Below are positions 32,882 through 42,547 of a DNA stretch of 64,000 bases, in pieces. Source of the DNA: Paludibacteraceae bacterium (GTDB taxonomy: Bacteria > Bacteroidota > Bacteroidia > Bacteroidales > Paludibacteraceae). The stretch lies in assembly GCA_017464025.1 (NCBI GenBank), contig JAFUEI010000052.1, positions 1 through 64,000 of the forward strand, given 5' to 3'. Under the pieces are notes generated by a model. The model was not told where the DNA came from. It worked only from the letters and a program-made list of their open reading frames with translations, and did not search any database. The translations under genes and the position numbers were made by a program. The stretch's first letter is position 1; each line of letters begins with the position of its first letter.

Positions 32882-35800
32882 ATGAACAAAGGAAATATCT
32901 TCGTAGATCGTAAGGTGATGGCAGTGTGCATATCGCTGCTGATTGCCTTGGTAGGCTTTATATGCCTCAAGACCCTGCCTATAGAGCAATATCCGAATAT
33001 AGCACCGCCCACGGTAATGATTACCACTTCCTACTCCGGTGCCGATGCCAATACGGTGATGAACTCGGTGGTCATGCCCATCGAAGAGGCGGTCAACGGC
33101 GTGGAGAACATGGCCTACATGACCTCCGAAGCCAGTGCGACGGGTGATGTCAATATCAATGTCTTCTTCAAGCAAGGTACGGACCCGGACATGGCTGCTG
33201 TCAATGTGCAAAACCGCGTGTCTGCTGCATTGGGACTGCTGCCGCAAGAAGTCACCCGTGTGGGCGTCAAAGTGGAGAAGAGGCAGAATAATATACTGCA
33301 AATCACAGCTCTTGTCAGTCGCGATGGAAAATTCGACAACGATTTTATCGCCAACTATATAGACATTAACGTCAAGCCCGGATTGCTGCGTGTGACAGGT
33401 GTAGGCTCCGTGCAACTGTTAGGTAACACCTATTCGCTGCGTATTTGGATGAAACCCGATGTGATGGCACGGTATGGTATAGACCCGCAGGATGTTTTCG
33501 CAGCCATCGGTAATCAGAATATGGTAGCCGCCACCGGTTCGCTCGGCGAGCAGAGCGGCAATACCTACCAATACAACCTGGAATATAAAGGGCGCTTGCA
33601 GTCTATCGAGGAGTTTGAAGACATAGTGCTACGTACTTCTAACGGTAACGTTCTGCATCTCAAAGATGTAGCAGATGTGGAATTGGGAGCGCTGAACTAC
33701 AGTTTCTCCTCTCGTGTGGACGGTCAGCCGGGCGTAGCATTTATCATCTACCAAGCCCCGGGAGCCAACGCCACACAGGTTAATGCCTCTATCAACGAAC
33801 TGTATAAAGAGATTAATAAGTCTATGCCTGCAGGAATGGAGTTCACTGTACTTCAGACCAGTGATGACTTCCTCTATGCAGCTATACATAATGTGGTGGA
33901 GACATTGATTATTGCTATACTTCTTGTCATCTTGGTGGTGTATTTCTTCCTTCAGAACTTCAAGGCAACTCTCATTCCGTCTATCTCTATCATCGTGTCG
34001 CTCTTAGGTACATTCGCAGTGGTAAAGGTGGCGGGATTCTCACTTAATATACTGACGCTCTTTGCATTGGTATTAGCCATCGGAACGGTAGTGGATGATG
34101 CGATTGTCGTCGTCGAAGCCGTGATGGCGAAGATGGAAAACGGCTATACATCAGCATATAAGGCCACCAAAGACGCAATGAGCGAAGTGACGGTAGCTGT
34201 CATCAGCTGCACGCTGGTCTTTATGGCGGTGTTCATTCCTGTGACGTTCATGCCCGGTACGAGCGGTACGTTCTTTACACAGTTCGGTATCACGATCGCT
34301 TCGTCCGTCGGACTGAGTTGTATCTCCGCCCTCACCCTCTGCCCGGCACTGACGGCTGTACTCTTCAGACCTAAAAAAGAGGAAAAAACGACCAAGAAAA
34401 CATTCAGCCAATATGTCAAAGAAGCCTACGATGCAGGCTATAATGCCATCCTCAGCAAGTACAAAAATGGAGTTTCAAAGTTTTTGCAGAAGCCTCGTCG
34501 TGCTTGGTTATTGCTTGCTGTAGCGGTTGTTTTGATGGTGTTGGCGATGCGTAGTCTGCCTGCAGGGTTAGTGCCTCAAGAGGACCAGGGTGTTTTTCTT
34601 GTGGATGTAACCGCTCCTGCCGGCTCACCGCTTGTGGAAACAGACAAAATAATGGCAGAGGTGGAGGAGCATGTGCTGCGGTTGGAAGAAGTGGAGAGTT
34701 ATGCCAAAATTTCCGGTTTCGGTATTGTTTCCGGTACAGGTGTCAATTATGGTACGCTCGTTGTCCGCCTCAAGCCATGGGATAAGCGTGAAGGAATGGA
34801 GCATTATATTGATATGGTGATGGCAAAATTATATTACTCGTGCGAAGATATCAAGGATGCTCAGATTTTCCCCGGTCAGATGCCGCAGATACCGGGTTAT
34901 GGTAACAGCGACGGTATAGACCTGCAGATGGAAGACCTGCGTGGTGGCGACATGTCGCATTTCAACGAAGTGGTGAACTCATTCCTTGCCGAGGTACAAA
35001 AGCACCCTGAGGTTCAGATGGCAATATCGCTTTACTCAGAGTCGTACCCAAAATATAAAGTGGATGTCAATGCCACCCAGTGCGACCGCGCAGGCATATC
35101 ACCTGATGTGGTACTCAATACACTCGGAGCATATTGTGGTAGTGTGTATATAAGCAACTTCAACCAATATGGTAAGGTTTATCGTGTCATGGCGGGTGCC
35201 GCACCCGAATATCGTCTCGACCCCAATTCGCTTAATAATATCTTTGTCCGTATCGGCGATGAAATGGCTCCTATCGCGCAGTTTGTCACACTTACTCCTT
35301 CAGTAGGTTCTGCCACGCAGAAACGCTTCAATCTATATCAGTCGATTGCTTGCAATGTGAAGCCTAATCCCGGTTATAGTGATGGTGACGTGCAACGCGT
35401 CATTGCCGAGGTGGCCAAAGACCATCTGCCCGCAGGCTATGGCTATGAGTACGGTGGTATGAGCCGTGAGTTGGAAGCCAATAGCAAATCCAACCTCACC
35501 GCACTCATCTACCTCGTCTGCGTGCTGCTCATCTACATGATTCTCGCCTCCCTCTACGAGTCCTTCTTCATCCCGCTCGCAGTGCTACTGTCTGTCCCCT
35601 TCGGACTGATGGGCTCATTCGCCTTCTCGTGGCTCTGCGGCCAGCAGAACAACATCTACCTTCAGACAGGTGTTATCATGCTTATCGGTCTGCTCGCTAA
35701 GACAGCCATCCTTATCACGGAGTTTGCCGTGGAGAAACGTAAGCAGGGCATGCCTATCGTAGAAGCTGCTTTAAGCGCCTGTGAGGACCGTCTGCGTCCT

Positions 35801-37417
35801 ATCCTCATGACTGTCGTGACGATGATTGCCGGTATGATTCCACTTATCATCGAGGGCGGAGCCGGCGCTAACGGCAACCGTGCACTCGCTATCGGCGTCA
35901 CCGGCGGTATGGCGGTCGGCACACTTGCACTCGTCTTCGTCGTGCCGGCGTTCTATATCATCTTCCAGAAGCTGCATGAGCGCTTCCAGGGAGGAGAAGC
36001 CGCCGTAGAAGAACCTGCGGATTCCCCCAAACCGGAAATCCCCGGACCTCGGACAACATCTCGGACTCCGGTGATTGCCATCCTTGCTGTCAGCTCCTTG
36101 CTGCTTAGCAGCTGCGGAATCTTCAAGCATTACACTCCTGCAGAACAGCCGGCACGGGATAGTCTGGTCACTGCCGTCAGCGAGGCCAATTGGAAGACCT
36201 ACATAGAAGACCCTGTGCTGCGCAACCTGATTGACACGGCACTCGCCAATAATGTGGACTACCGCACGCGCCAGTTAGCCATTCAGGAAGCAGACGCACG
36301 CCTACGTGCCGCAAAGTTGGGTTTCCTGCCAACGCTGGCGGTCTCTCCTGCCAACGTAGGTGTTTCAGGCACCGTTACACCCGGCAGCGGTACATCGGGC
36401 GCAGTGCTCTCATATCAGGTGCCACTCTCGCTCAACTGGGGCGGCGAAGGCTTCGGCACAATCACCAACCGCAAACGACAGGCAGAGGTTCTGCGTGAAC
36501 AAGCCGAAGATAACCGCGCTGCCATGCATGCCAACCTCGTCGCTACCATAGCCAGGCTTTACACCCAGCTCCAGTTGCTCGATTACGAAGCTATCATCAT
36601 GGATAGTACCGAACTCATCTGGCAACGCGTGCTGGAGGTACAACGTATTCTTGTCAGGAACGGACAGGCCTATTCGCCCTCCGTCGGACAGATGGAGGCC
36701 TCGCTCATCAATGTGCGCATCCAGCGCAAGCAACTCTCGCAGGAGATTCACTCGCTCGAACTCTCCCTCTGCCGTCTCCTCAACGAAGAGCCGCATGAGA
36801 TAGCCCGCTCGCCGTGGACCAGTTATACGTTCGATACATGGACCGTAGAACCCGTTCCCGCTTCCCTGCTCAGCAACCGTGCCGATGTACGGGCTGCCGA
36901 GCGGAACGTGGCTGCAGCCTTCTATCAGACCAACATGGCAAAAGCCGCTTTCTGCCCGGCTCTCTCCCTCTCCGGCCTCATTGGCTGGACCAACAACGGC
37001 GGCATGGTTGCCAATCCTGGACAATTGCTCATGAATGCCGTTCTTGGTCTGTCGCAACCCATCTTTGCAGGTGGCAAGCTCAAAGCCAACCTCAAGATTG
37101 CCAAACTCCAGCAGGAGGAGGCTGCCAACCGCTATGTAGAGACCATGCTGCGCGCCGGAAGCGAAGTCAACGACGCCATCTTCCGCTGCCGCAATGCCCA
37201 AGAGCAGGACGAGCTCTACCAGCGCCTTCTCACCACCCAGCGGGAGTCGTATGACGGCACCTGCGAACTGATGAAAAAAGGCAAAGCCTCCTATCTTGAA
37301 GTACTCACCGCGCAGGAGAACTATCTCAAAGCACAACTCGCCGATGTCACCAACCGCTACAACGGCCTCATCAGTCTCATTGACCTCTATATCGCCCTCG
37401 GCGGAGGCACAAAATAG
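32882..37417 (+). CDS. RND (HAE1) efflux pump fused to a TolC/NodT-type outer-membrane factor
   Basis: One uninterrupted frame of 1511 residues. Residues 1 to about 1040 are a full AcrB-like pump: MNKGNIFVDRKVMAVCISLLIALVGF at the start, periplasmic head segments (QYPNIAPPTVMITTSYSGADANTV, TSEASATGDVNINVFF), the proton-relay pair D405/D406 in TVVDDAIVVVEAV, and the final helices (LIGLLAKTAILITEFA, MIAGMIPLII). A polar linker (about 1040-1063) leads to a hydrophobic stretch with a lipobox, VIAILAVSSLLLSSC (1064-1078). Next comes a complete NodT-type channel protein (about 1080-1511), with repeated helical hairpins and AAERNVAAAFYQTNMAKAAFCPALSLSG. The pump C-terminus is cytoplasmic, so the extra helix would place the channel domain correctly in the periplasm. 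An independent start at GTG 36071 exists but lacks leader spacing. Confidence 0.93.
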   Translation: MNKGNIFVDRKVMAVCISLLIALVGFICLKTLPIEQYPNIAPPTVMITTSYSGADANTVMNSVVMPIEEAVNGVENMAYMTSEASATGDVNINVFFKQGTDPDMAAVNVQNRVSAALGLLPQEVTRVGVKVEKRQNNILQITALVSRDGKFDNDFIANYIDINVKPGLLRVTGVGSVQLLGNTYSLRIWMKPDVMARYGIDPQDVFAAIGNQNMVAATGSLGEQSGNTYQYNLEYKGRLQSIEEFEDIVLRTSNGNVLHLKDVADVELGALNYSFSSRVDGQPGVAFIIYQAPGANATQVNASINELYKEINKSMPAGMEFTVLQTSDDFLYAAIHNVVETLIIAILLVILVVYFFLQNFKATLIPSISIIVSLLGTFAVVKVAGFSLNILTLFALVLAIGTVVDDAIVVVEAVMAKMENGYTSAYKATKDAMSEVTVAVISCTLVFMAVFIPVTFMPGTSGTFFTQFGITIASSVGLSCISALTLCPALTAVLFRPKKEEKTTKKTFSQYVKEAYDAGYNAILSKYKNGVSKFLQKPRRAWLLLAVAVVLMVLAMRSLPAGLVPQEDQGVFLVDVTAPAGSPLVETDKIMAEVEEHVLRLEEVESYAKISGFGIVSGTGVNYGTLVVRLKPWDKREGMEHYIDMVMAKLYYSCEDIKDAQIFPGQMPQIPGYGNSDGIDLQMEDLRGGDMSHFNEVVNSFLAEVQKHPEVQMAISLYSESYPKYKVDVNATQCDRAGISPDVVLNTLGAYCGSVYISNFNQYGKVYRVMAGAAPEYRLDPNSLNNIFVRIGDEMAPIAQFVTLTPSVGSATQKRFNLYQSIACNVKPNPGYSDGDVQRVIAEVAKDHLPAGYGYEYGGMSRELEANSKSNLTALIYLVCVLLIYMILASLYESFFIPLAVLLSVPFGLMGSFAFSWLCGQQNNIYLQTGVIMLIGLLAKTAILITEFAVEKRKQGMPIVEAALSACEDRLRPILMTVVTMIAGMIPLIIEGGAGANGNRALAIGVTGGMAVGTLALVFVVPAFYIIFQKLHERFQGGEAAVEEPADSPKPEIPGPRTTSRTPVIAILAVSSLLLSSCGIFKHYTPAEQPARDSLVTAVSEANWKTYIEDPVLRNLIDTALANNVDYRTRQLAIQEADARLRAAKLGFLPTLAVSPANVGVSGTVTPGSGTSGAVLSYQVPLSLNWGGEGFGTITNRKRQAEVLREQAEDNRAAMHANLVATIARLYTQLQLLDYEAIIMDSTELIWQRVLEVQRILVRNGQAYSPSVGQMEASLINVRIQRKQLSQEIHSLELSLCRLLNEEPHEIARSPWTSYTFDTWTVEPVPASLLSNRADVRAAERNVAAAFYQTNMAKAAFCPALSLSGLIGWTNNGGMVANPGQLLMNAVLGLSQPIFAGGKLKANLKIAKLQQEEAANRYVETMLRAGSEVNDAIFRCRNAQEQDELYQRLLTTQRESYDGTCELMKKGKASYLEVLTAQENYLKAQLADVTNRYNGLISLIDLYIALGGGTK

Positions 37418-37506
37418 CCGGCTGTACAAAATAGGGTAAAAACCGTTGCCGAACACGATAACGACACAGCAACAAAAACAGGGAGCAACGGGCTGCCAAC
37501 GTAACA

Positions 37507-40500
37507 ATGTCAAGTAACACCAAACTGATATGGAAAATCCCCCTCGTTCTGACGGGCGTGGTATTGGGACTCGTTCTATTGCTGCTGATAATAGCGGCTG
37601 GTGTGATAGTCACACCCGCCGCACGGCAAGCCATATTGACGAAAGGTGTGGAGATTGCCAACCGGCAAACCGACTTTGATATTGATTTAGGCCGACTCTG
37701 TCTATCACCGTTCCACCACTCGCCGGCGGTGCTTTACCGCGCCTATAAAGGTACAGACGATTTGCCGCTGCAAGTGGAGATAGACAGCCTTTTCGTCGGT
37801 CATCGCGGGCAGGATACGTTGCTTTATACACACGCGTTGCGTCTCAACGCCAAGTTGATGACGGCCAATAAACAAGCTCCCTTTAGCAATTTTCTCTCTA
37901 TCCCGATTGAGGTGGAACAACTACGCTTGGACCACACCACGTTCCACTCCGACAGCCTGATTGCGGCGGTAGGGGTAGATGTCGTTGTGGGGTTGTTGGA
38001 CGTGCGTAGTCCTGAACTGATTATCGCTGAAGGCAAGTACCCGTTGCACGGCCTGAATCTCCATAATGCCCTTGTCGGGATAGATCTGCGCAACACCTCT
38101 CCCGACACCACGGCGCAAGACACCACGCCGATGCTCATGGCGTTTGACGCACCCGATGCTGAAATGCGCAACATCCGTTTCCGGCTCACGCCGATGAATA
38201 TGGACATACACACGGATGCCTTGTCTGCCAACGTTCTCGCCGATGTAGGCACCAACCTGTATGACGCACGGCGCATCAACATCGGTGGATTAGGTTTCTC
38301 AATAGGCAATCTTTCCATCCCTGCAGACACTATCTACGGCAATGCCTGTGTCAATCTGGCGCACAATCTCATTACCAGTAGCGGCTTGCACGTGCGTTCC
38401 ACTCAGATGGGCGCACGGGCCGACCTACAGGCGACGGAGATGAACTTGGGAACCATGCGTGTAAAGGTAACCGGCAATGCCGAGTATCAAGGCAGCAAAG
38501 CCCGTCTCCGCGCTTCGTATGATATTGACAATGAATCCTATGACGCACATGTAGATATAGAGAAAGTCAATCTCGCGCCTTTCCTCAAAGACAGCACTCC
38601 GGTCGTGCTCGCAGGTGAGATAGATGCACATGGCAAAGGTATCGACCCTCACTCGCGTGCAATGAAGAGCAAGGTCAATCTCCACCTGACAGATGCCCTA
38701 TACGACAACATCAACGTGTCGGGGTTGCGGCTCAATGCCACACTGGCAAACCATGCCGTGGAGGGCACGCTGCATCTGCCCTTCTCCATGAGGAATAAAG
38801 ACTTGCAGATGGCAGCCCAAACGGAACATCAGTTCCATGTGGCGGATTTTATGACGCCCGAACAGATAGCAGTGGATTACCATACGCAGATGCGCAATAT
38901 CAAAGCGCAGGTGGCGGGAGAGGACTTCCAAGCACAGCAATTAGAGATGCACTTTGCTACCGACAGCACTACGGCATTGGAGTTATCAACAGATGGGTTG
39001 GCAATAGATATGGCAAGCCCGATGCACGTGATGCAATTAGTGGATGAGATACAACCGCTTTTGAACGCAGTAAAAGACTCCGCCGTGCTCAACGCCCTCA
39101 CTTCGCTGCAAGATCTGACACTTTTAGACACGCTGCGTCATCTCATTCCTGACCTCACAGCGCACATTGCACTTGCCAAGGGAAGTCCCGTGCAATCAAT
39201 GATAGAACAACGGGGATTAGACATCGACAAGATAGACCTGTCGCTCGCTTCCGACTCGCTCCGAACAGACTTGTCTGCATCTGCCTCCATTCCGGAGATT
39301 AGTCATCCGGAAGACAGCACAGCCCTGCGCCTGCCTGCTGCTAAAGCGGCGATGCGCGTAGCGATGACGGAAGGCAGGACGGACGCTTCTATCATAGCCG
39401 ACAGTCGCCTCACGGACGGAGCGATGACTATCTATGGCCTTTGTACCGACGCTGCTTTCCGTTTGAACTTGACACGCGAACAGAACACACTCTCCGGCAA
39501 CGGTCGTCTGACGCTGGACAGTATCTTCTACCAAGATGCCGAGTTGGGCAATCGTGCCATAGATTTGGCGGTAGCGTCGTCCAAGGAGTACACGCAAGCT
39601 CTGCGCGTGGATGTGAATACCGAAGATATTCCGCTGGACATCATCGACGGCTTCGTCCAACTGACGGATATCGCCCTGCACGGTGCCGTCAAAGCACATG
39701 CGGCGGTGGACGGGCTACCACGCCAAATGGACATCTCCGCCGAAGTGTTGCCGCTCGGTGTGCATGCCGAATACACGCCTTTCGAAGTAGGCCTCAGCCT
39801 CGGCGAGACACCTATCATCATGGAACACAACCATATAGACCTCAATGGTCTGCCTGTCTATGGAGCCGACAGTACGTTCATTGCTCTTACCGGTGGTCTG
39901 GACCTCGATAGTATGCGGCTGAACGTGGTGCTCGATGCGGATAGTTTTGCGCCGGTCAAGTTGACGAAAGGTGGTCCCATTCCTGTTTATGGTGATCTGG
40001 CTACGGACATCCATGGTTCGGTAACAGGGCCGCTGGATAGTATCGTGGCGGATGTGGATGTCACTATTCTGCCTACTACCGACATCACCTATCCCATTGA
40101 TAAGAAAAACCTCGCACAGGTCAAACCCTACGGCACGGTCAGTGTGCGCTACAACACAGCCGACACAACGGCCAATGCACTCTCTTTAGGCGGACAAATC
40201 AACGTGGACAATGGCTTCTTACGCTATTCGCCTAAGGCATACCCCGTCATGCCGTTCCATGTGGACTCCGGCAGCCATATCGCCTTCCATGGTCCCATCG
40301 GCAGAACACAACTTGCCGTGTCCGCTTCCCAGAAAGTGAAAGCCGATGTGCAGTCAGAAGGGGAAGAGACACGCCGCGTGAATTTCACAACCGGCGTGCG
40401 GGTGGACGGTATGGTTGATTCTATCGGACTGAAGTCCATCGGTTTCTTCCTCGAAGCTCCTGACGACGAACCCATCACCCGTGAATTGGCATCGCTCGAT

Positions 40501-42324
40501 GAAGACACGCGCGAAGGACTGGCGGCAACGCTGCTTGCCACGGGTATGTATGTGGGGGAAAGCAATGTAGCAGCACAAAAAGAAGGGTATGCACTATCCT
40601 CCATTATCAACAGCCGTATCAATGCAGCCATGGCGAACTCCAAGTTAGGCAAAGTGGTCGATATTGATTTCAGCAGTGCACAGACAGAGCATGCCGGTGG
40701 CACAACCAACGATATGAATATTGCCATCAGCAAGTCGTTCTTCAAAGACCGCTTCCGCATCACCATCGGCTCTACGTTAACGGACAATCCGGATGTCAAC
40801 AAGACCAGCGGATTGCTCAGTAACCTGTCCGCTGAATATAAACTCACCAAAGACGGCAATGTGTTGTTGCGTGCTTTTGCAGAACGCGACTACAACAATG
40901 TTCTTGAAGGCGAACTCTACAAGTCTGGTCTCGGCCTCCGCGCTACCAAAGAGTGGCGGCGTCCGGAGCTCTTCCGGGGAGATAGTATCACACGCACATA
41001 CAACCTCACAGGAGATTTCGGTGTGGCCTACCGCTCCAACAACAGTATCGGACCGGATGCAACACTCAAATCGTCTGTCAAGAACCTCATGGGCAGAGGA
41101 GAGACCTTCACCATCAAAGGCAACGGAGCCTATTACTGGGCACTCCACAATCGTCATCCGGGCGACCCTAAGAAAACCGACACCTACAAACTCGGAGCCA
41201 ACGCCTCCCTTGTCTTCCCCTATCTGCATTGGACAGGTGATAACAATCCCGACGGTGACACCCGTTATATGCTCGGCTATCAATACGAGAATATAGCCGG
41301 TGGATACGGAGTCCATAAGATATCCGGCTCATTCACTTATTTCTTCCATTCTGATAACAGTCCCTATATCACCCACGCTTTCACGCCTTTCTCCCTCTCT
41401 GTGGTCAAGATGAATGCGGAGTCCGACAGCCTGCTTAACAAAGCCGCTGAGTATCCCCAGCTCGTCAAAGTCATTGCCGGAGACGAGTTCGTACCTGCTG
41501 TTTCTTATAACTTCATCTACAACAACTACCGATCCAAACGAGCCGTCAACTCGATGTTCGACCTCGGCATCAAAGAGTCCGGCAATCTCATCAATGCTAT
41601 CTACTGCCTCTTCTCTCACGCTTGGAACGAGAAAGACAAACCCTTGGGATCCATCACCTTCAACCAGTTTGTCAAACTGACGGCGGAACTGCGCAACAAA
41701 TTCAACCTTACCGACCAGGTCTCCATCGCTACGCGCCTCTATGCCGGGGCTAATATACCGCTTGGCAATTCCCTTTTCGCTCCCCTCTCCGAAGGCTTCT
41801 ATGCCGGCGGACCCAACAGCATGCGCTCCGCCTCGCCGTATGCCTACGGACCGGGTAACTTCTATTCCGCCAAGTACAACCAGAACTTCTTCCATGCCGG
41901 AGATGTCAAACTCGAAGCAAACCTCGAACTCCGCTTCCCCATCGTTTGGAAACTCTATGGAGCCGCCTTCGTCGATGCCGGTAACGTCTGGAACTGGTAC
42001 TCGACCGTCGATTTGTACAAAGCCGCTGGATACGAGGACTACCTCACCCGTTTGGAGATTCCCGAGACGCTCTACGACGGACTCTATAACAACCCTGAAC
42101 TGGCACGCCAGATAGCCCTCGGCACGGGTGCCGGACTCCGGCTCGACCTTGACGGACTCGTCATCCGTCTGGACCTCGGCGTGGCCATACACTCGCCGTA
42201 CCAGACCTTCAAATACGACAAAGAAGGCAAACCCGACATGACGCAGCCTATCCACACCTATTTCAATATTCCCTCCGCCATCGACGCTATCCGCGTCAAC
42301 TTCGGCATCGGCTATCCCTTCTGA
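37507..42324 (+). CDS. TamB-like protein fused to an Omp85/TamL-type beta-barrel
   Basis: A single frame of 1605 residues. It begins with one inner-membrane helix (about 8-32). A long repetitive beta-rich region of the TamB/AsmA (DUF490) type follows, ending in the TamB C-terminal signature SAEYKLTKDGNVLLRAFAERDYNNVLEGELYKSGLGL (about 1107-1144). From about 1150 the sequence becomes an Omp85 barrel: alternating strands, the region FYAGGPNSMRSASPYAYGPGNFY (related to the Omp85 GG-x-x-S-x-RG loop), YGAAFVDAGNVWNW, IALGTGAGLRLDLDGLVIRLDLG, and the terminal NFGIGYPF typical of Bacteroidetes TamL. No POTRA domains and no TamL lipobox are seen. The chain would reach from inner to outer membrane and could move lipids or proteins. 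It follows the RND fusion by 89 bases. Confidence 0.9.
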   Translation: MSSNTKLIWKIPLVLTGVVLGLVLLLLIIAAGVIVTPAARQAILTKGVEIANRQTDFDIDLGRLCLSPFHHSPAVLYRAYKGTDDLPLQVEIDSLFVGHRGQDTLLYTHALRLNAKLMTANKQAPFSNFLSIPIEVEQLRLDHTTFHSDSLIAAVGVDVVVGLLDVRSPELIIAEGKYPLHGLNLHNALVGIDLRNTSPDTTAQDTTPMLMAFDAPDAEMRNIRFRLTPMNMDIHTDALSANVLADVGTNLYDARRINIGGLGFSIGNLSIPADTIYGNACVNLAHNLITSSGLHVRSTQMGARADLQATEMNLGTMRVKVTGNAEYQGSKARLRASYDIDNESYDAHVDIEKVNLAPFLKDSTPVVLAGEIDAHGKGIDPHSRAMKSKVNLHLTDALYDNINVSGLRLNATLANHAVEGTLHLPFSMRNKDLQMAAQTEHQFHVADFMTPEQIAVDYHTQMRNIKAQVAGEDFQAQQLEMHFATDSTTALELSTDGLAIDMASPMHVMQLVDEIQPLLNAVKDSAVLNALTSLQDLTLLDTLRHLIPDLTAHIALAKGSPVQSMIEQRGLDIDKIDLSLASDSLRTDLSASASIPEISHPEDSTALRLPAAKAAMRVAMTEGRTDASIIADSRLTDGAMTIYGLCTDAAFRLNLTREQNTLSGNGRLTLDSIFYQDAELGNRAIDLAVASSKEYTQALRVDVNTEDIPLDIIDGFVQLTDIALHGAVKAHAAVDGLPRQMDISAEVLPLGVHAEYTPFEVGLSLGETPIIMEHNHIDLNGLPVYGADSTFIALTGGLDLDSMRLNVVLDADSFAPVKLTKGGPIPVYGDLATDIHGSVTGPLDSIVADVDVTILPTTDITYPIDKKNLAQVKPYGTVSVRYNTADTTANALSLGGQINVDNGFLRYSPKAYPVMPFHVDSGSHIAFHGPIGRTQLAVSASQKVKADVQSEGEETRRVNFTTGVRVDGMVDSIGLKSIGFFLEAPDDEPITRELASLDEDTREGLAATLLATGMYVGESNVAAQKEGYALSSIINSRINAAMANSKLGKVVDIDFSSAQTEHAGGTTNDMNIAISKSFFKDRFRITIGSTLTDNPDVNKTSGLLSNLSAEYKLTKDGNVLLRAFAERDYNNVLEGELYKSGLGLRATKEWRRPELFRGDSITRTYNLTGDFGVAYRSNNSIGPDATLKSSVKNLMGRGETFTIKGNGAYYWALHNRHPGDPKKTDTYKLGANASLVFPYLHWTGDNNPDGDTRYMLGYQYENIAGGYGVHKISGSFTYFFHSDNSPYITHAFTPFSLSVVKMNAESDSLLNKAAEYPQLVKVIAGDEFVPAVSYNFIYNNYRSKRAVNSMFDLGIKESGNLINAIYCLFSHAWNEKDKPLGSITFNQFVKLTAELRNKFNLTDQVSIATRLYAGANIPLGNSLFAPLSEGFYAGGPNSMRSASPYAYGPGNFYSAKYNQNFFHAGDVKLEANLELRFPIVWKLYGAAFVDAGNVWNWYSTVDLYKAAGYEDYLTRLEIPETLYDGLYNNPELARQIALGTGAGLRLDLDGLVIRLDLGVAIHSPYQTFKYDKEGKPDMTQPIHTYFNIPSAIDAIRVNFGIGYPF

Positions 42325-42475
42325 GAATAACAGAAGTTACATTCGGCTCGTTATTTACAATTATCCGAATATAACATCAACGGAAAAAAAACCACTCCCC
42401 CACTTCTCTGGAACGACATAGTTTCCCCTCTCTGTCGCCTCTCTGTCGCCCCTCTTTGACCGTCTTGTACCTGCT

Positions 42476-42507
42476 TTTGCGGGATTGAAAAAAATGTTGT
42501 ATTTTTG
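42476..42507 (+). promoter_or_regulatory. Promoter of the ileS operon
   Basis: TTTG (42476-42479), a 20-base spacer and TATTTTTG (42500-42507), 41 bases before the ileS start. The rest of the gap holds an 11-base direct repeat (CCTCTCTGTCG twice). Confidence 0.75.
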
Positions 42508-42547
42508 CAGTTTGGAATAATAAGCAAACACACAAGTCATTCTTACA

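Noticed and set aside
36071..37417. Independent outer-membrane factor gene starting at GTG 36071
   Set aside because: Possible in principle, but there is no stop between it and the pump frame, no leader, and the putative signal lacks the usual Lys/Arg N-terminus directly at the start. The fusion reading is simpler.
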